The notes beneath the pieces are model-generated. The model made no database searches, was not told the DNA's origin, and saw only the letters and a program-made list of their open reading frames with translations. Positions 10,045 to 22,829 of a stretch of 64,000 bases of DNA are shown piece by piece (within the stretch, counting starts at the first letter, position 1; every line of letters starts with the position of its first letter). The stretch covers positions 65,286,001 through 65,350,000 of the forward strand of contig NC_088679.1 in assembly GCF_950023065.1 (NCBI RefSeq), written 5' to 3'. The position numbers and the translations under genes were made by a program. The stretch comes from Planococcus citri (Eukaryota; Arthropoda; Insecta; Hemiptera; Pseudococcidae).

Positions 10045-13000
10045 TTCTGGAACTAGTGAAATATCTTGAAGTGCAACGATGCCAACTCAAAATAAAGGTC
10101 TTCGCTGAATTTAGTCAACATTTTTCAACGTTTGTTTTCTTGATCCACTCCAATATACAATAACTTTATTTTGAAGTTTGCCCTATTTTTTCAATCTCTT
10201 TTCATCTAAAATTCGAAAACCTATCGTTCCATTTCCGAGAGGGAACTTGAGCTTTAACTTTTTGATCATCCTATACATGACCATGGAAATAACCGTAATT
10301 TTTAACGATCTCGAAAAACAAAACAAAAAAAAAGTGAACCCGCAACCATTGTTGAAAATTTATTATACTCGTACTGTCCAAGTTGTGATTTCTTCCCTCG
10401 CTGTTTTGAAAATATACTCGTATCATGCACTCATCGTAACAGATTTTTTACTCGTCTTTTTTAATGTACTTAACAAGGTAAACTTTTGAAAGAAATTATA
10501 CTAAACGGAAGACACCAGGTTACGTCGGCAATTACTTAGGTACATATTACAATTAAATAAGGTGGACCGGATAGCCTCGTGTGCGATGATGACCTTGAGA
10601 GTAAAAATGGTACCCACAAGCGAGCAATAGATAAACGATAAATTTTCTGCTTTTTTCCCATTCCATAAATGTGAGCTTTTCATATATGTATTATCACCTC
10701 ATCGTCGTTGCATTGTAAATTACCCACGCACATTGTCATCTTGTACCCTACATTATGAGTGACTTTCTATTCACGTGTGAATATTTTGTTTTGATATCGA
10801 ATGCCAGTGATCGTTTTTACCTGACTTATGCTTCAAGATAACCAACTGGCGAATTGATTCATCGATAACTTAATTGAGAGAATTTTTTTCGACAGTGATT
10901 GAACCAGACCAAGTCGAGAAAGTCATTCGTGTGTATACGGAAGCGTGCAACAGGTGAATGGGTTTTTGAAGGACGAAAGTCTACGTTTGGCGGTGCATAG
11001 CATGCTGTACAATGCACACTTGTACATTGTATAATGTGTTTAGTATGTACTAGTAAGTACATGTGCTGCAATTTCCGAAGAGGTAAAGTATAAAGGTATG
11101 GCAGGGCAACAGGCGAGTAGCGATTTGTACCTAGGTACATATTGTTTGAGAAACGTGATGTTAACAAGTATGCTATCAGTGAAGGTGTAACTATGCTAAA
11201 TGTGACTTATAAAGGCAGATCGCCAATTATTTCTCGTAATATGCCTCGAGATGAATCGATTTCCTTTTTGGAGAATGTAAATGAGATGTATTGCCAGCGT
11301 ATGTATCTGTCTAGATATGCAAGTACCTATCTGGTAAAAAGTGAATTGAACATGGTATCGAGTGATTGGGGTTGGAAGTTGTTGCTTATTGATTGAGAGA
11401 TCAACAGGTTGAAATGATGGTGCAGTGGAACCAATTTTTTAGCTATTAGATATTAGTATTTCAAAAAACTGAAAATTTTGAGACATTTTTTAGTAGATAA
11501 TTTTTCTCGGTTTTTTGAAATTGGCAATAAGGGTCAAAAAATTGGGCCCACGCATTTAAAAATATTTTCCAGTTTCAGAAATGACATTTCTCGACGTTTT
11601 GGCTCAATTAATGCAAAAAATTTGAGACGAAAAAATTTTCAGAACACGAATTTACACAAAAATAAGTTTGACAATTTTTCAATCGTACAGTAGAACCCTA
11701 AAAGTGGTCTTGGATTTTGATGTCAATGACCTAGGTCGATGCAGAATCTCAAATACTACTCGTATTTTTTGGAACTGGCCCATTTTCCCAAAAACAGGTT
11801 AGGTAGAGGACAGAGCTACAAAATCACGATTTTTTCGAGAATACTTCCTCTTTGAAGACTCATATATCTCTGAGAAGAGAAAAATCAAAGATTTCCAATT
11901 TGGCCGAAATTGGAATAGAGTCGATACAGAAATTTTAGCACGGTGGGCCTTATTCCAAAAAAGGAGGGATTCTCAAAATACTAGTACAATTCAATTTTTT
12001 TTTAAATAAAAGTCATCTACATAATATGTATTTGGAAAAGATTGTCGGATTTGGTCCAAATTGAGGTTGATGGTGTGATTGGGGGTCTTTTCATGATAAA
12101 TATTGCGAGAAAAGTTGTTTTTGACCAAGACTGACGGCATTTGGGTGTACATTTTTTTTTGCATTTTTGAAGGTCAAGCACCTGAATAAAAATAAAAATT
12201 TAACTGATGACCTTCACATCAGGTAACATCTTGACAAAAAAATTGGTCGTTATTTTATTTCCTTTGAAGATTTGATTTTTTAAAATTTTTCTGGAATTGG
12301 CAAATTTCGTCAAAAATTCACTTTTGATCTTACCTACCCTCTTGGAATTTTTCGGTAATCATTTAAAAAGGTCGAGAAGGTGCCCAATAAGTCCGGACCA
12401 AAGTTCTAAGTGCTGGCCAATTTATTTTCTTCCCTTTCAAAGCAATTTGAAATTTGTGAAGAAAATTGAAAAATCACTAGAGGCTCAAGAATGCCATAAA
12501 ACTAGTTGTTGTTGAATTGTTGATGTACAGATGTTGAAAATTGAAGGCATTTTTTACAGCCATTGGTGGACTTTGTCAAAAAAATTTCATTTCAGGATCA
12601 AGTTCAAAATTCGCACTTGAAATAGCTTTTTTGAATTTTTAAAATTTTTAAAAATTCTCCAAAAATCCAAAAAATGAACTCGAGTACCTACTTAAAATTT
12701 TGGTTATGTGGGTTTTAGAATATGCTCTTTCGATCCAGCTTGGTTTCGTTCAAATCGAAGAGGATGAGTTCAAAAAAATCCCTACCCACGAGATAAAGGT
12801 TACTTATGTATGAAGAAATTAATAAACTACCAGGAAAAATTTTTCATAAAATTGTATAATGTAAATTGCTTGATAAAAAATTCGAAAAATATCTTCGTAA
12901 TTAAAAAACTTTACCTTTTAAGGAAAAACCTGTTACCACTTCCTGATGACTGAACTGGACGATCTCCCTGCGTTAAAAAAAATTTCCATCCAATGCCCAC

Positions 13001-14195
13001 CTTCAATAAGACAGTAAAATTACTCATCAATCACACATTAAATTCCGGATTCCAACTCATTGGGTATCTACGTACAGCGAGCCAAAGCCCGCAAAGTTCA
13101 TCTATTAGCATTTAGCAACATACGGCGAGTATTTTTAAACCACCAACGACAATCGAGTGGCGATAAATAAGTAAGTATTGAATTTATTTTAAAAAACCGC
13201 GACGATAAATTCGTTTGTCGCTGCATAGCCAACTACATAATATTATATGATTCATTATCGCGTAATGAATTTTTAATTAAACAGGTAAAAATGCCAGTTT
13301 TTAAAACAGCCTTCGAGATAAAACATAAAAAAAAACTCAGCCTGCCCTTGTTTAAAACGCCAACGCTGTGTTTCGCGGTTTTTATTTACTTTTTTGAAAT
13401 TCCAACCATAGTGGATTGCTTACTTATAGGTACCTACTCAGTTTTTGAGATTATGATCATCTATTAAATGTATAGAATAAGCATGAATAAGAAACGCATA
13501 CTTATGGTAGGTCTATTAGGTTATGTTCTCAAGGTACACTGAAAAATTTATTCGAGTAACGATTCGTCACTAATGATGGTCTTAAGAATGTGTCTATAGG
13601 CATCTGCAATATTTTATATGCAGATAGGTCTATGAAATTAATGAAAGAATATCATTATAACGCGTGTATTATGCGAGCATATTAGAATGAAACAATTTAA
13701 ACTATTTGTTAACCTACAGCAAAACTACAACAATGTTGTTTGTATTAATAGCAAATGACGATGAATAATGCCGAGTACATTCACGCCTAAATAAACCTAT
13801 GAAATTCGAATGAAATCTAATAATAATAATAATAATGAAAAGTACGTAAAAAAAAAACACAACAGCTTGAGTTCTATCGAATGGATTCACGTACCATGTA
13901 GTATTATAGCTATTTCTGTTTTGTCTTTAAATGAAAAAAAAAAAAAAAAGATTGTTAGGAAATTTCTTTGATAATTACGAAGTTGTGTGATGTTTAGTTT
14001 GTGATTTGAGTTTGTTACTTAGTTCGTTGCTTACTTTTGGGGTACAATGATGTAAAATTTCGTAGCACTTAAGATCCTTTATTCCGTTTCGTCACTTAGG
14101 GTATATTTATGTAGTGTAGAGGCAAATTTAGCATAGGTAGGTACTTCTTGGAAAATGAAAACATTTCCTGTCAGCTGAGATTATCCTCTGCAGAA
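10045..14195. other. No gene recognised; dispersed repeats only
   Basis: AT-rich sequence without convincing exons. The interval 11470-11900 belongs to a dispersed family listed separately. A short AAT-type run (13818-13836) and an A-run (13932-13948) are simple repeats. Confidence 0.45.
11490..11900. repeat. Dispersed repeat family, composite copy
   Basis: The part 11550-11720 matches, in reverse, the plus-oriented copies near 20755-20930 and 38650-38830 (TTTCAGAAATGA, GCATTAATTG and CAAGATCACTTTTAG landmarks). The part 11730-11900 matches 21640-21790 and 38925-39070 in the same orientation (CTAGGTCGA-GCAGAATCT and ACAGGTTAGGTAGAG). The copy therefore joins two segments in a different arrangement from the others. 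Confidence 0.6.
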
Positions 14196-14199
14196 TTGT

Positions 14200-14290
14200 T
14201 GAGATGGTCCCCTGAATAATTCCCAAGAGTTACTACCCTCCAGACCCCTTGATAATTTTTTCATGGAAGGTCGACCCCCCTCAAAGCCAT
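14200..14290. repeat. Dispersed repeat shared with the ATPase intron
   Basis: CCTGAATAATTCCCAAGAGTTA, ACCCCT and AATTTTTTCATGG occur here and again, diverged, at 37378-37460 inside an intron of the P5B ATPase gene. No coding content. Confidence 0.6.
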
Positions 14291-14299
14291 TTCCCCGCA

Positions 14300-14510
14300 T
14301 TTTCTCCATTGAGTAATTTTTTTGGTAAATTACCTGCAATCTTTTTAGTAAATCACCTGCAATTTTTTTTAGTAAAATTTCTCGTGAGATTCTATTTAGT
14401 AATTTTTTGTAAATTTATGAATCTTCAGAAAATCATTTTGTAAATTACTGGTAATTTTTGGTTAATAATTGGTACTTTTTGGAAAATTACTTACTGGTAT
14501 TTTTTTTTAG
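14300..14510. repeat. GGTAAATTAC minisatellite, array 2a
   Basis: Degenerate copies of the TTTTGGTAAATTACCTG unit, related to the 9.5-kb array. Confidence 0.7.
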
Positions 14511-14559
14511 AAAAAATACCTCTTAAAAAGTTAATTAAGTTTTGCTGCATTGGCTTATC

Positions 14560-14812
14560 TATTTGTACGTTTTTCTTGTTACCATTTTACTCTCTGCCTC
14601 CCCTCAAATATTAGTTTGTGTGTTTTTTTTTATCGTTTTTGCCACTACTTGGTTAATTTATAAGTATTAATTTTTTGTGTTTTTTTTTCTCCTCCTGTAT
14701 ATCTTAGGCAACAGGCCACCGCTTGCCCAGGCATAGGGGTGTCGTTATTAATTTGTATACTTGCTAGTTGCTGTGTAATGCTATCTTCAATAAATAAATT
14801 TCAAATCATTTA
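14560..14812 (+). mobile_element. LINE 3' end (non-coding tail)
   Basis: The sequence ends GGCATAGGGGTGTCGTTATTAA, then AATAAATAAATTTC, and sits inside the minisatellite. It shares the GCATAGGGGTGTCGT block with 9910-9925 (minus). It is presumably a 5'-truncated LINE insertion in the array. Confidence 0.5.
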
Positions 14813-14814
14813 TT

Positions 14815-14933
14815 TGTAATTTTTTTTGGTAAATTACCTGTAATTTTTTTGGCAACTTACCTGTATTTTTTTGGTAAATTACCTGTGATTTTCTTGGTAA
14901 ATCACCTGTAATTTTCTTGTTAAATTACCTGTA
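14815..14933. repeat. GGTAAATTAC minisatellite, array 2b
   Basis: Tandem TTTTCTTGGTAAATTACCTGTAA units. The array is interrupted by the MITE at 14934 and resumes at 15508 in the same register. Confidence 0.8.
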
Positions 14934-15507
14934 AGGTAAAGTACCAGTTGTGGATAGGGGTCCCGGTTGTGGATAATCGTTCCTATGGGCTAAAAAAAAA
15001 AATTATCGCTCGTATCTTTTTCTGTAACATTTAATCATTTCCTTGCATTCATGACAACATGAAAATTCACCCATGAAGTCTATGTACAAAAGCATTGAAG
15101 TTTCAAAATGATAAAAATGCAGATTTTAAAATTTTTTAGAAGGAAAATTTCAATGATGGAGAAAAGCGAGTCAAATATGTAATTTTTCATAACTGCGGAA
15201 GTTTTTGGATAGTAATAAGATGAAATAACCACCTCTGCATATTTTTGAGAATTTTTGATTTCATTTAGTACTATTTAGAGCAGTCTTTGTCCGCAACCGG
15301 GCCAGGGGGCCCGGTTAGCGGATAATTGGAAGTTTTTGAGATTCTCTACTAAGAAATGAAATATTCTTGATTTTTTTTTTTCCTCCCAAGTATTATGTAG
15401 TTCAACAGTTACACTACACAACAAAATCAAAAAAAATTGAAAAAAGTTGAAATTTGGGCTTCTCAGAGCATGTTGAAAAAAGTATAACCACAACTGGTAC
15501 TTTACCT
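14934..15507. mobile_element. MITE (574 bp) with TA target duplication
   Basis: It starts AGGTAAAGTACCAGTTGTGG and ends with the exact inverse, a perfect 20-bp terminal inverted repeat. TA lies on both sides (14932-14933 and 15508-15509). Removing the element and one TA restores the array unit CTGTAATTTTCTTG, so the empty site is known. TA duplication points to the Tc1/mariner-like superfamily. The interior has a partly inverted motif (CCGGTTGTGGATAAT near 14963 and CCCGGTTAGCGGATAATTGG near 15310). No transposase ORF. Confidence 0.88.
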
Positions 15508-15735
15508 TAATTTTCTTGTTAAATTACCTGTAATTTTCTTGTTAAATTACCTGTAATTTTTTTTGGGGAAATTAACTGTATTTTTTTGGTAAATTACCTG
15601 TAATTTTCTTGGGAAATTACCTGTAATTTTCTTGGGAAATTACCTGTAATTTTCTTGGGAAATTACCTGTGATTTTCTTGGGAAATTACCTGTAATTTTC
15701 TTGGGAAATTACCTGTAATTTTTTTTGGTAAAATG
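15508..15735. repeat. GGTAAATTAC minisatellite, array 2c
   Basis: About ten fairly homogeneous ~23-bp units (GGGAAATTACCTGTAATTTTCTT), the most regular stretch of this family in the window. Confidence 0.85.
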
Positions 15736-16340
15736 TTTAGCGAATGCTATTTAGCAACTTTTTGTCAGGCTTGTAGGACCACTCAGTTTTGCGGTTGTTC
15801 CAAAATCAAGGTCTTTGGAGCTTTAAACGGTCCTGTCTGGCCCAGCCCGGTCATTTTGTTCTACATGTTTTGTCTTTGTAGGTCGGTCTGGTGTGGTCCT
15901 GGCCAGAAATTTTTATTCTGGTCATGGGTCATCCCAGGTCCAAAAAACTGTCTTCATTTTTCAGAAAGAAAAAAAACTTCCCAACACATTAGATGAGTTG
16001 AAAAATGGGATTTCTGTTTTCAGAACATTGAAACTTTGAATGAAATTTATTCGAAATGGGTATCTAAAATGAGTTTATAACTTTGAAAAATTGGACATAA
16101 CTAAGTTCCAAACCGAGGTCATTGGTCCGATTTTTTAGAAAGCTCTTTGGTCTCTGTCTGTCTCTGGTATTTTTTCTGAAGAGGGTCATCCGTTCAGTTA
16201 ATATTTACATAAATTTGTTTCAGAGGGCTGAGGCCCGCTCAGGACCACTCAGTCTTGTGAGCATTTTTGGGTCCAGTCGGAGTCATTGGTCTGATTTTTT
16301 GGTCCAGTCTGACAAGCCAGCTATTTGTAAACTGAATCTT
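15736..16340. other. Non-repeat spacer between arrays, with a short direct repeat
   Basis: AGGACCACTCAGT-TTG occurs near 15776 and 16240, and GGTC-rich words recur between them. It may be an old insertion in the array. No coding sequence recognised. Confidence 0.4.
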
Positions 16341-16990
16341 TAGAAAATCATTTAGTAAATTAAAGATAATTTTTGGTAAATTATTGGTATTTTTTTGGGG
16401 GTAAATTACCAGTAATTTCTGGTAAATTACCAACCATAATTTCTGATAATTTACTGGAAATTTCTGGTAAATTCGGGTAAATTCCTGGTTATTTTTGGTA
16501 AATTACTAGTAAATTTCTGGTAATTTTTGGTAAGTTATTGGTAATTTTTGGTAAATTATTGGTATTTTTTAATTTTTTTGGTAAATTACCAGTAATTTCT
16601 GGTAAATTACCAGCCATAATTTCTGGTAATTTACTGGTAATTTCTGGTATGGTAAATTATTGGTATTTTTTAATTTTTTTGGTACATTATACCAGTAATT
16701 TCTGGTAAATTACCAGCCATAATTTCTGGTAATTTCTGGTAAATTACTGATAAATCACTGGTAATTTCTGGTAAATCACTGGTCATTTCTGGTAAATTAC
16801 TAGTAAATTGCTGGTAACTTTTGGTAAATTACTGGTAATTTCTGGTAAATTATTGGTAATTTCTGGTAAATTACTGGTAATTTTTGGTAAATGACTGGTA
16901 ATTTTTGGTAAATTACTGGTAATTTCTGGTAAATTATTGGTAATTTTTGGTCAACTTCCGGTAGTTTTTGATAAGATAAACTGATGATGA
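16340..16990. repeat. GGTAAATTAC minisatellite, array 3
   Basis: Long degenerate array of CTGGTAAATTACTGGTAATT-type units with partial higher-order structure. A block containing TTACCAGCCATAATTTCTGG recurs near 16420, 16605 and 16710. The minus-strand ORF here is a translation of the repeat. Confidence 0.85.
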
Positions 16991-16999
16991 TTGGTGATA

Positions 17000-19900
17000 A
17001 ATTACTGGTTATTTTTAGTACAATACTTATTACCAATTTGGATTGTGTTACACGACGTAAAAGTGAAGAGTCATTCAACTAATGTACAGTGAGAGTGACA
17101 TGACGAAGTTCCATCTCTTAGATGGCCTGCACCCTCAATATTCAAGTTTTTTAAAAGGATTTTCTTACTCTATGAATGTAAAATGTGAAGAGGTCTTGCT
17201 CATTCAACTCCCACAAACCCTCTCTATAAATAAATTAAGTAATATACGAATAGATTCGAATTCGGAAATAATTCCGTAAAAATTTCGATTAAGTATCCGT
17301 GGGTAAAAATTAGCTCCTTAAAAAACATATCTACATACAATCTACATTAACACATTTCAACGATAGTTATTGTTGTCGTACGCGACGCCAGTCAACTTGA
17401 ACTTGTAAATCGAGTCTGGGCAATTACACCATAAACCACAATTGTGCACAAATAATCAGATAAACGGAAATTTACCTCACCGCTGTGTGACATTAGAAGC
17501 GTAAGTAAGTATTTTTCACTCAAAAATAAACGATATAAAATGAACACTCGAACGGAGAAGTGGATTCATGACGTAAGACTCAGTTTGCACCAAGGTCGAC
17601 TTCCGTAAAATCAAAATTTTACATTATAGTCCAATGGCAGCTCGGTACTTAATTATTAAATCACGCTGTTATCGTTTTCGTGCTCAGCTTCGTATCTACT
17701 ACAATAATTATTAAAGTAAGAAGCACGAGTATTCGAAATCTACCTGTGCAATGATTTGGCAATTTTTTTTATAAAAATGTTTACGCTGAAAATTAGCATT
17801 ATAGCAAAGCTCATCCGAATATCGTCCTCTTATCGTTAGAACAGCTCGAGATTAAAAATGATGAATCGAAACGTGGAAATTTACAATACCTAATGCTGAT
17901 AAAGCTCTCCCTCCCCCCTACAAAAAAAATCGCATTATTACGAATAAGTCTCCCTCCAATGGAAATATCCCTCTGGCGCGTTAAATACGTATATATGTAA
18001 AAATATGTCCACCAAAAATATCAATTTTCTGAGAATCCTTGAGGTGAAGATAAATTACCAGTATGTAATACCCGAGAGTATATTTTTAATGATAGTTTCT
18101 GTAATATTTTTTTTACATCGGTGATTAACAGCGGATCAAGACGAGAATTTATTACCGAGCGTATTTTTTTCAATTTTTTTTATCATTTTTAAAGCATCGA
18201 ATTGAGAAATCACACGAGTGGTGCGTTTCTAACGTACCTATGAAAATAGATCAAATAGGTACAATAAGCCTACTTGTACGATATGTTTCCAAATGGGGAT
18301 GGAACGCAAGCAGAGGGGTTTTTAATTAAAACGTGTTGATTACATGTGAATTACTTGAATATGAATTTATAAAGCAGGGAATCGAGTTTTTTCTTAATGA
18401 GTACCCAGTGAAATTTTGTTTTTTTCGAGGCCAAATAATGTAATTAGGTATTGTATTGTTTTGTCGTTTTTTTTAGAATTTTTTTTTATGTGTATTATAT
18501 GCTTACGACTTCTCGATGGATTCTCATTCAAGCTAAGAATTTTTTTTAGGTATTTAATTAGATAGTTGTGTAAAGTCTTATAATTCTAAAACTTTCTCAA
18601 ATGAAGGAATTTTTAAACCAAAATGTTGATATTAGGTAAGTGCTTCAAGATTGCACTAAAGCGCTTGCGAATTCAGTTTAAAATTTTAACAAATGTGGAG
18701 GTATAGAAAATATGAAGGATTGCGTGTGCTTAAATCCACTCAATTTTTTCAAAAAAATCACTATTTTAGCAATTTTTGCACATTTTGTAGTTGATTTTCT
18801 TTCACAATTGATTATAATTTATAATAGGTACATATTTATTACAAAATAAATCAAAAACAAGGCTCATAAAATAATTTTGGTTTCACAAGAACTAATTTTG
18901 GGAAGGGTTGGTGGCTCATCTGAAACTTCGATACCTAGTTACTTATAGAGAAATTAGCCTCAGAGAATGATCCCAACTCGAGATATTTGTTTTGTATGGA
19001 CGAGGCTGGTGCACAATTACCTTCCACTTCCCCCAAAATGTGAGTCTAACATGAAGTCAATATTTATTCTATGAGGTTTTTTGTTCATTTATGTATGAAG
19101 GTATCTCTTTTCCGACAGTTGCAAAAATCAATGCAACGAAAAAGTGTGCAAAAATTAAAAGAATATCTTTGGGGGTATTTAAACCGCCTTCCCACTCAAA
19201 TGAGCTTCAGGTTCCAAATACATAAAATGAAAGTATTCACTTTAATTTTCATTCAAAAACAAAATTACCTACCAGAAATTAAAGCAAAGTAAATTTTAAC
19301 GTTGCATACTTCCTTAACATTTCATTTGGGCCATTTAAAAGAAAATTTTTAAAAACAACATGAATTAATTCAGAAATTGGCTGGAGGCTCAATGGTGGCT
19401 CAAACCTGTTTCCATTTTGACTTAGAAGATTAAAAATATAGGATGCTGATTCAAATATTAGCATTTCTGCTTGAATTAGATCAGATTTTGATATCATTAA
19501 TAACTGCTAAGCCAAACTAAAATTTTTAAAATTGACTAAAGTTCAAAAAATAAAAATCAGCCTCTGAAATTTAGTACTAAGGATGGTGTTTTATCTAAAA
19601 CTAACATTTTTTAGATGTAAAGTTTTTGTCTCTTCAAAAATATGAAATAAAATTTGAAAAAACAAAATGATGTTGGTACCGATATAACTTATCTTTTTCA
19701 AGGATTCTTGTGTTGTTCTTGAGGTGCATACTGAGTTGAAAAAAAATATATAAGTATATTCAGTTTTGCCAAATGACGTAAAAATGATAAATTTACTCCT
19801 GGTTCGATCAAACACTCTTTCCTCTGAAAAGTTTTGCATGACTTGTAAAAATAATACGATTTTGGGCCTATTTTAAAATTGTATAAAATATCTGAAGGGG

Positions 19901-20580
19901 TTTCTTCCTTCCAAGTGGATATAATATGTATGTATCTAGGTAACAATTAAGACCATGTTGATTTTTAACTCAAAATTTTAAAATTTGAAATCCAAAATTT
20001 TTTCCAAAGTCTTTTGAGGTTTCCCTACAACGTTTTATCGAATCCCCCCCCCCCCAATTTTTCAACAAAAAAATAAGTCCAAGACAACCCACCCCAGTAA
20101 CCTACATTTTATCTACATTTTTGAGAAAATGATAATTTTGACTTTTTTACTCCATTACCTGAGTGTTTCAACTTTCATTGAAAACTAATAGCCAGTTGCA
20201 TAATTAATTTTTAATTAACTAGGTACTTTATTATGTGTAAATTAAACGTTATGGGGTACGTACATACTTTACGTATACCCACGTATAATATGTATGTAGA
20301 TAGTTCTATGTAATGCACTGTGGTACATTTACGAGCAACATTCTTGCCATTGTATGAGAACCGATTTAGTGTTACTTGTGAAATGAATCAATCATTATAT
20401 AATACCTATAGCACGAAGGTAGGTGCCTTTCATAATATTATTCAGAAATAGGTAGTGAGAAGGATCCCTTTTGAATGATTACCCCTTCCCCTTTCCTCAC
20501 CCCATGTGTCGTTAACATTCAGCTGCAGCAGTATTTTTCGGATTTGTATTTAGGAAAAGGGTCTCAAAAATAAATGTTGA
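17000..20580. other. No gene recognised
   Basis: AT-rich sequence without convincing exons or terminal repeats. The short ORFs are low-complexity Phe/Lys/Ile-rich frames. Confidence 0.5.
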
Positions 20581-20589
20581 AGAAATTTG

Positions 20590-21830
20590 GCCAAATTTGG
20601 TGGAGATCTTCATTTTGATTTTAAAGTCACTCAGAAAAAAATTGTAGCTGTGAAGGTGCCCCTGGAGGGGAGATATAATAAAAGTCTTCAAAAAGAAGGT
20701 ATTTTTGAAAAAATTGTAGTTTTTTTCGTTTAGTCAGCCCCTACCCAACCTGCCAAGCTATAGCCATCAAAATCCAAGATCACTTTTAGTGTTCTACAGA
20801 GTGGTTGAAAATTTTGCAAGTCAGTTATTTTGAGTAAATTCGTGTTTTAAAAATTTTTCTTTCCAAATATTTCGCATTAATTGTGTCAAAACATCGAAAA
20901 ATATCATTTCTGAAACTGGAGACATATTTTGGAATTCAGTGCTGCCAATTTTATGGTCGTTATTGTCAATTTCAAACAATCGAGAGAAATGGTAAAAATA
21001 CTTGACTTGGCAAATTTTTTCGGTTTTATAGTATTGGCAATAATGATCAAAAAATTGGCATCACTGCTTTCCAAAATATTTCCCCAATTTCAAAAATCAA
21101 GAGTGATATTCCAAAACTCGCTTTGTCCATTTTCACAACTTTTCAGGAAAGAGGAAAAACAGTTTCCCTTTAAAGGGTTAATTGGCTTTTTAGGCGAGTT
21201 TAGCACTTTATTTGGGTGGATTTATGATGTAGGAGTGTAGGTATACACTTCATCCACTAAATACTGCTGAAAAAAATTTCAATAAAAATGAACAAAGCGC
21301 GTTTTGGAACATTATTTTTTTTTTAATTTTTAGTGAATTGGCTATTTAGGTGAATTTAACACCTCATTTTGGTAGGTTGATGATGTAGAAATGTGAGTTA
21401 CTACTTCATCTACCAGGTGTCGCTGAAAACTCAACTTTGATAAAAATGGACAAAGCGAGTTTTGGAATATCACTCTTCAAATGATAATTATACTTTTCTA
21501 CATTTTCGGCATTAATGTGAATTATTTGAAATGAAAAAAAATTTAAAACGCAAATTTAAATAAGCGATTTGAAAATTTTCAATCCCTCAGTAAAGCTCCA
21601 AAAATCGCGGGGGGGGGGGGCATTTTGATGTCAATGTTCTAGGTCGACGCAGAATCTGAAATAGGCACTATCTTTTGGATTGGAACTGGGCCATCTCCCC
21701 CAAACAGGTTAGGTAGAGAACAGCTCGAAAAAACCACAATTTTTTTGAAAATACTTCTTCTTTGAAGAGTCATATCTTCTCTTTCAGAGACACCACCCAT
21801 GGTAAAACTTTTTTAAGTGAAATTAAAATC
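20590..21830. repeat. Dispersed repeat family with an internal inverted pair
   Basis: The segment 20755-20960 matches 38650-38860 in the same orientation. A ~37-bp block at 21105-21140 (AAGAGTGATATTCCAAAACT start) recurs inverted at 21446-21482. Between them are two diverged tandem copies of ~165 bp (GGCTATTTAGGTGAATTTA and TTCATCTACCAGGTGTCGCTG versus their earlier counterparts). No coding content. Confidence 0.6.
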
Positions 21831-22398
21831 AATTTGCTAGCTAACAAAAGAGTAACGACGTTTTTCTTAAAAATACCCTCTCTTTGAAAACCTATATCTC
21901 CTTTTTGGGAGCCCTTCTGGGGCTAAAAATTTTTCTGAGTGACTTTTAACTCAAAATTGTCTTTACTAAATTTGGTCAAATTTTTTCATAAACATTTTTT
22001 CGTAGGTAATCCACTTATTCATTTGGAATTTTTATATGAATCCTGTATCGTGATATCGGTATCCTTTGATCAGACTTCCAGCTTCGAAATAGCACAAAAG
22101 CTGATAAGTCATCCCAAAAGTTATTAAATTTCTGTTTAATCTTCTTATCAAAAATAGTGACTTGAATTTGATCCCAGTTCGTCGAACCATATGGCTTTGA
22201 AAATCCAAATTCCAACCAACAGTCTTCGTAATTCAACACTTTTTCGACTATAAATTCCTCTCTAAGACTCGATCAAATAAACCGTCACCTTTCAGACCCT
22301 CTCAGCTATTACCAGCTCCCAACACCTGTTTATCTTACGCTTATCTCAACCGGTGAGCCAATTACCTATAGGTGAAAAAATGTAAGTACTCCACATAC

Positions 22399-22544
22399 CT
22401 GATGCGTTTCAGTTGCTTGACGATGACGAACGTAACCATCGAACAAACTCCACTCAAAGCGACCATCGAAACACACCCCGACACTAATAAAACCGCCGTA
22501 TCGAAGGTATAATCCAAAATACCGTCAATTATTTCCAAAATCAT
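22399..22544 (-). CDS. Candidate first coding exon, membrane protein N-terminus
   Basis: From the ATG at 22544 the frame encodes 48 residues (MILEIIDGILDYTF..., ending IVKQLKRI). It then meets a good donor, AG|GTATGT, at 22399/22398, leaving phase 2. Residues ~18-42 form one uninterrupted hydrophobic segment (AVLLVSGCVSMVALSGV core) followed by KQLKR. This pattern fits a signal anchor or transmembrane helix with a positive cytosolic flank. Local composition is richer in GC than the surroundings. Downstream exons, which should lie at lower coordinates, were not found, and I cannot name the protein. Confidence 0.4.
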
Positions 22545-22780
22545 GACGAACAGTGTGAAGCCGGACCGGACACTCGCGCAAATCAAAAAACGGACACTCC
22601 GAAACACAAAAAGAGGAGGTGCTGGAAACACTCAAAAATTTGGTACGAAAACGAACCCCCGCGATATCACTGGCAATGACGATAAATTTGCATTTCCATA
22701 TTTCGGTAGTAGGTACCTATTGACTTCCTGGCGTCTGTTATCATCAACGCGAACTAGCGCGCGACTTTGGAAGAAAAAAC

Positions 22781-22790
22781 AATATAAAAC
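22781..22790 (-). promoter_or_regulatory. TATA-like element upstream of the candidate exon
   Basis: Minus-strand GTTTTATATT lies about 240 bases upstream of the ATG at 22544, in a GC-richer segment (CGCGCTAGTTCGCG nearby). The position is plausible for a core promoter with a short 5' UTR, but the motif is weak and common in AT-rich DNA. Confidence 0.2.
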
Positions 22791-22829
22791 TTGTTATCGG
22801 TATCTGTAGGTCTTAGGTACATATAAAGT

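Noticed and set aside
16800..17078. 92-codon minus ORF with repeated LPVIYQK
   Set aside because: Translation of the same minisatellite; no independent coding evidence.
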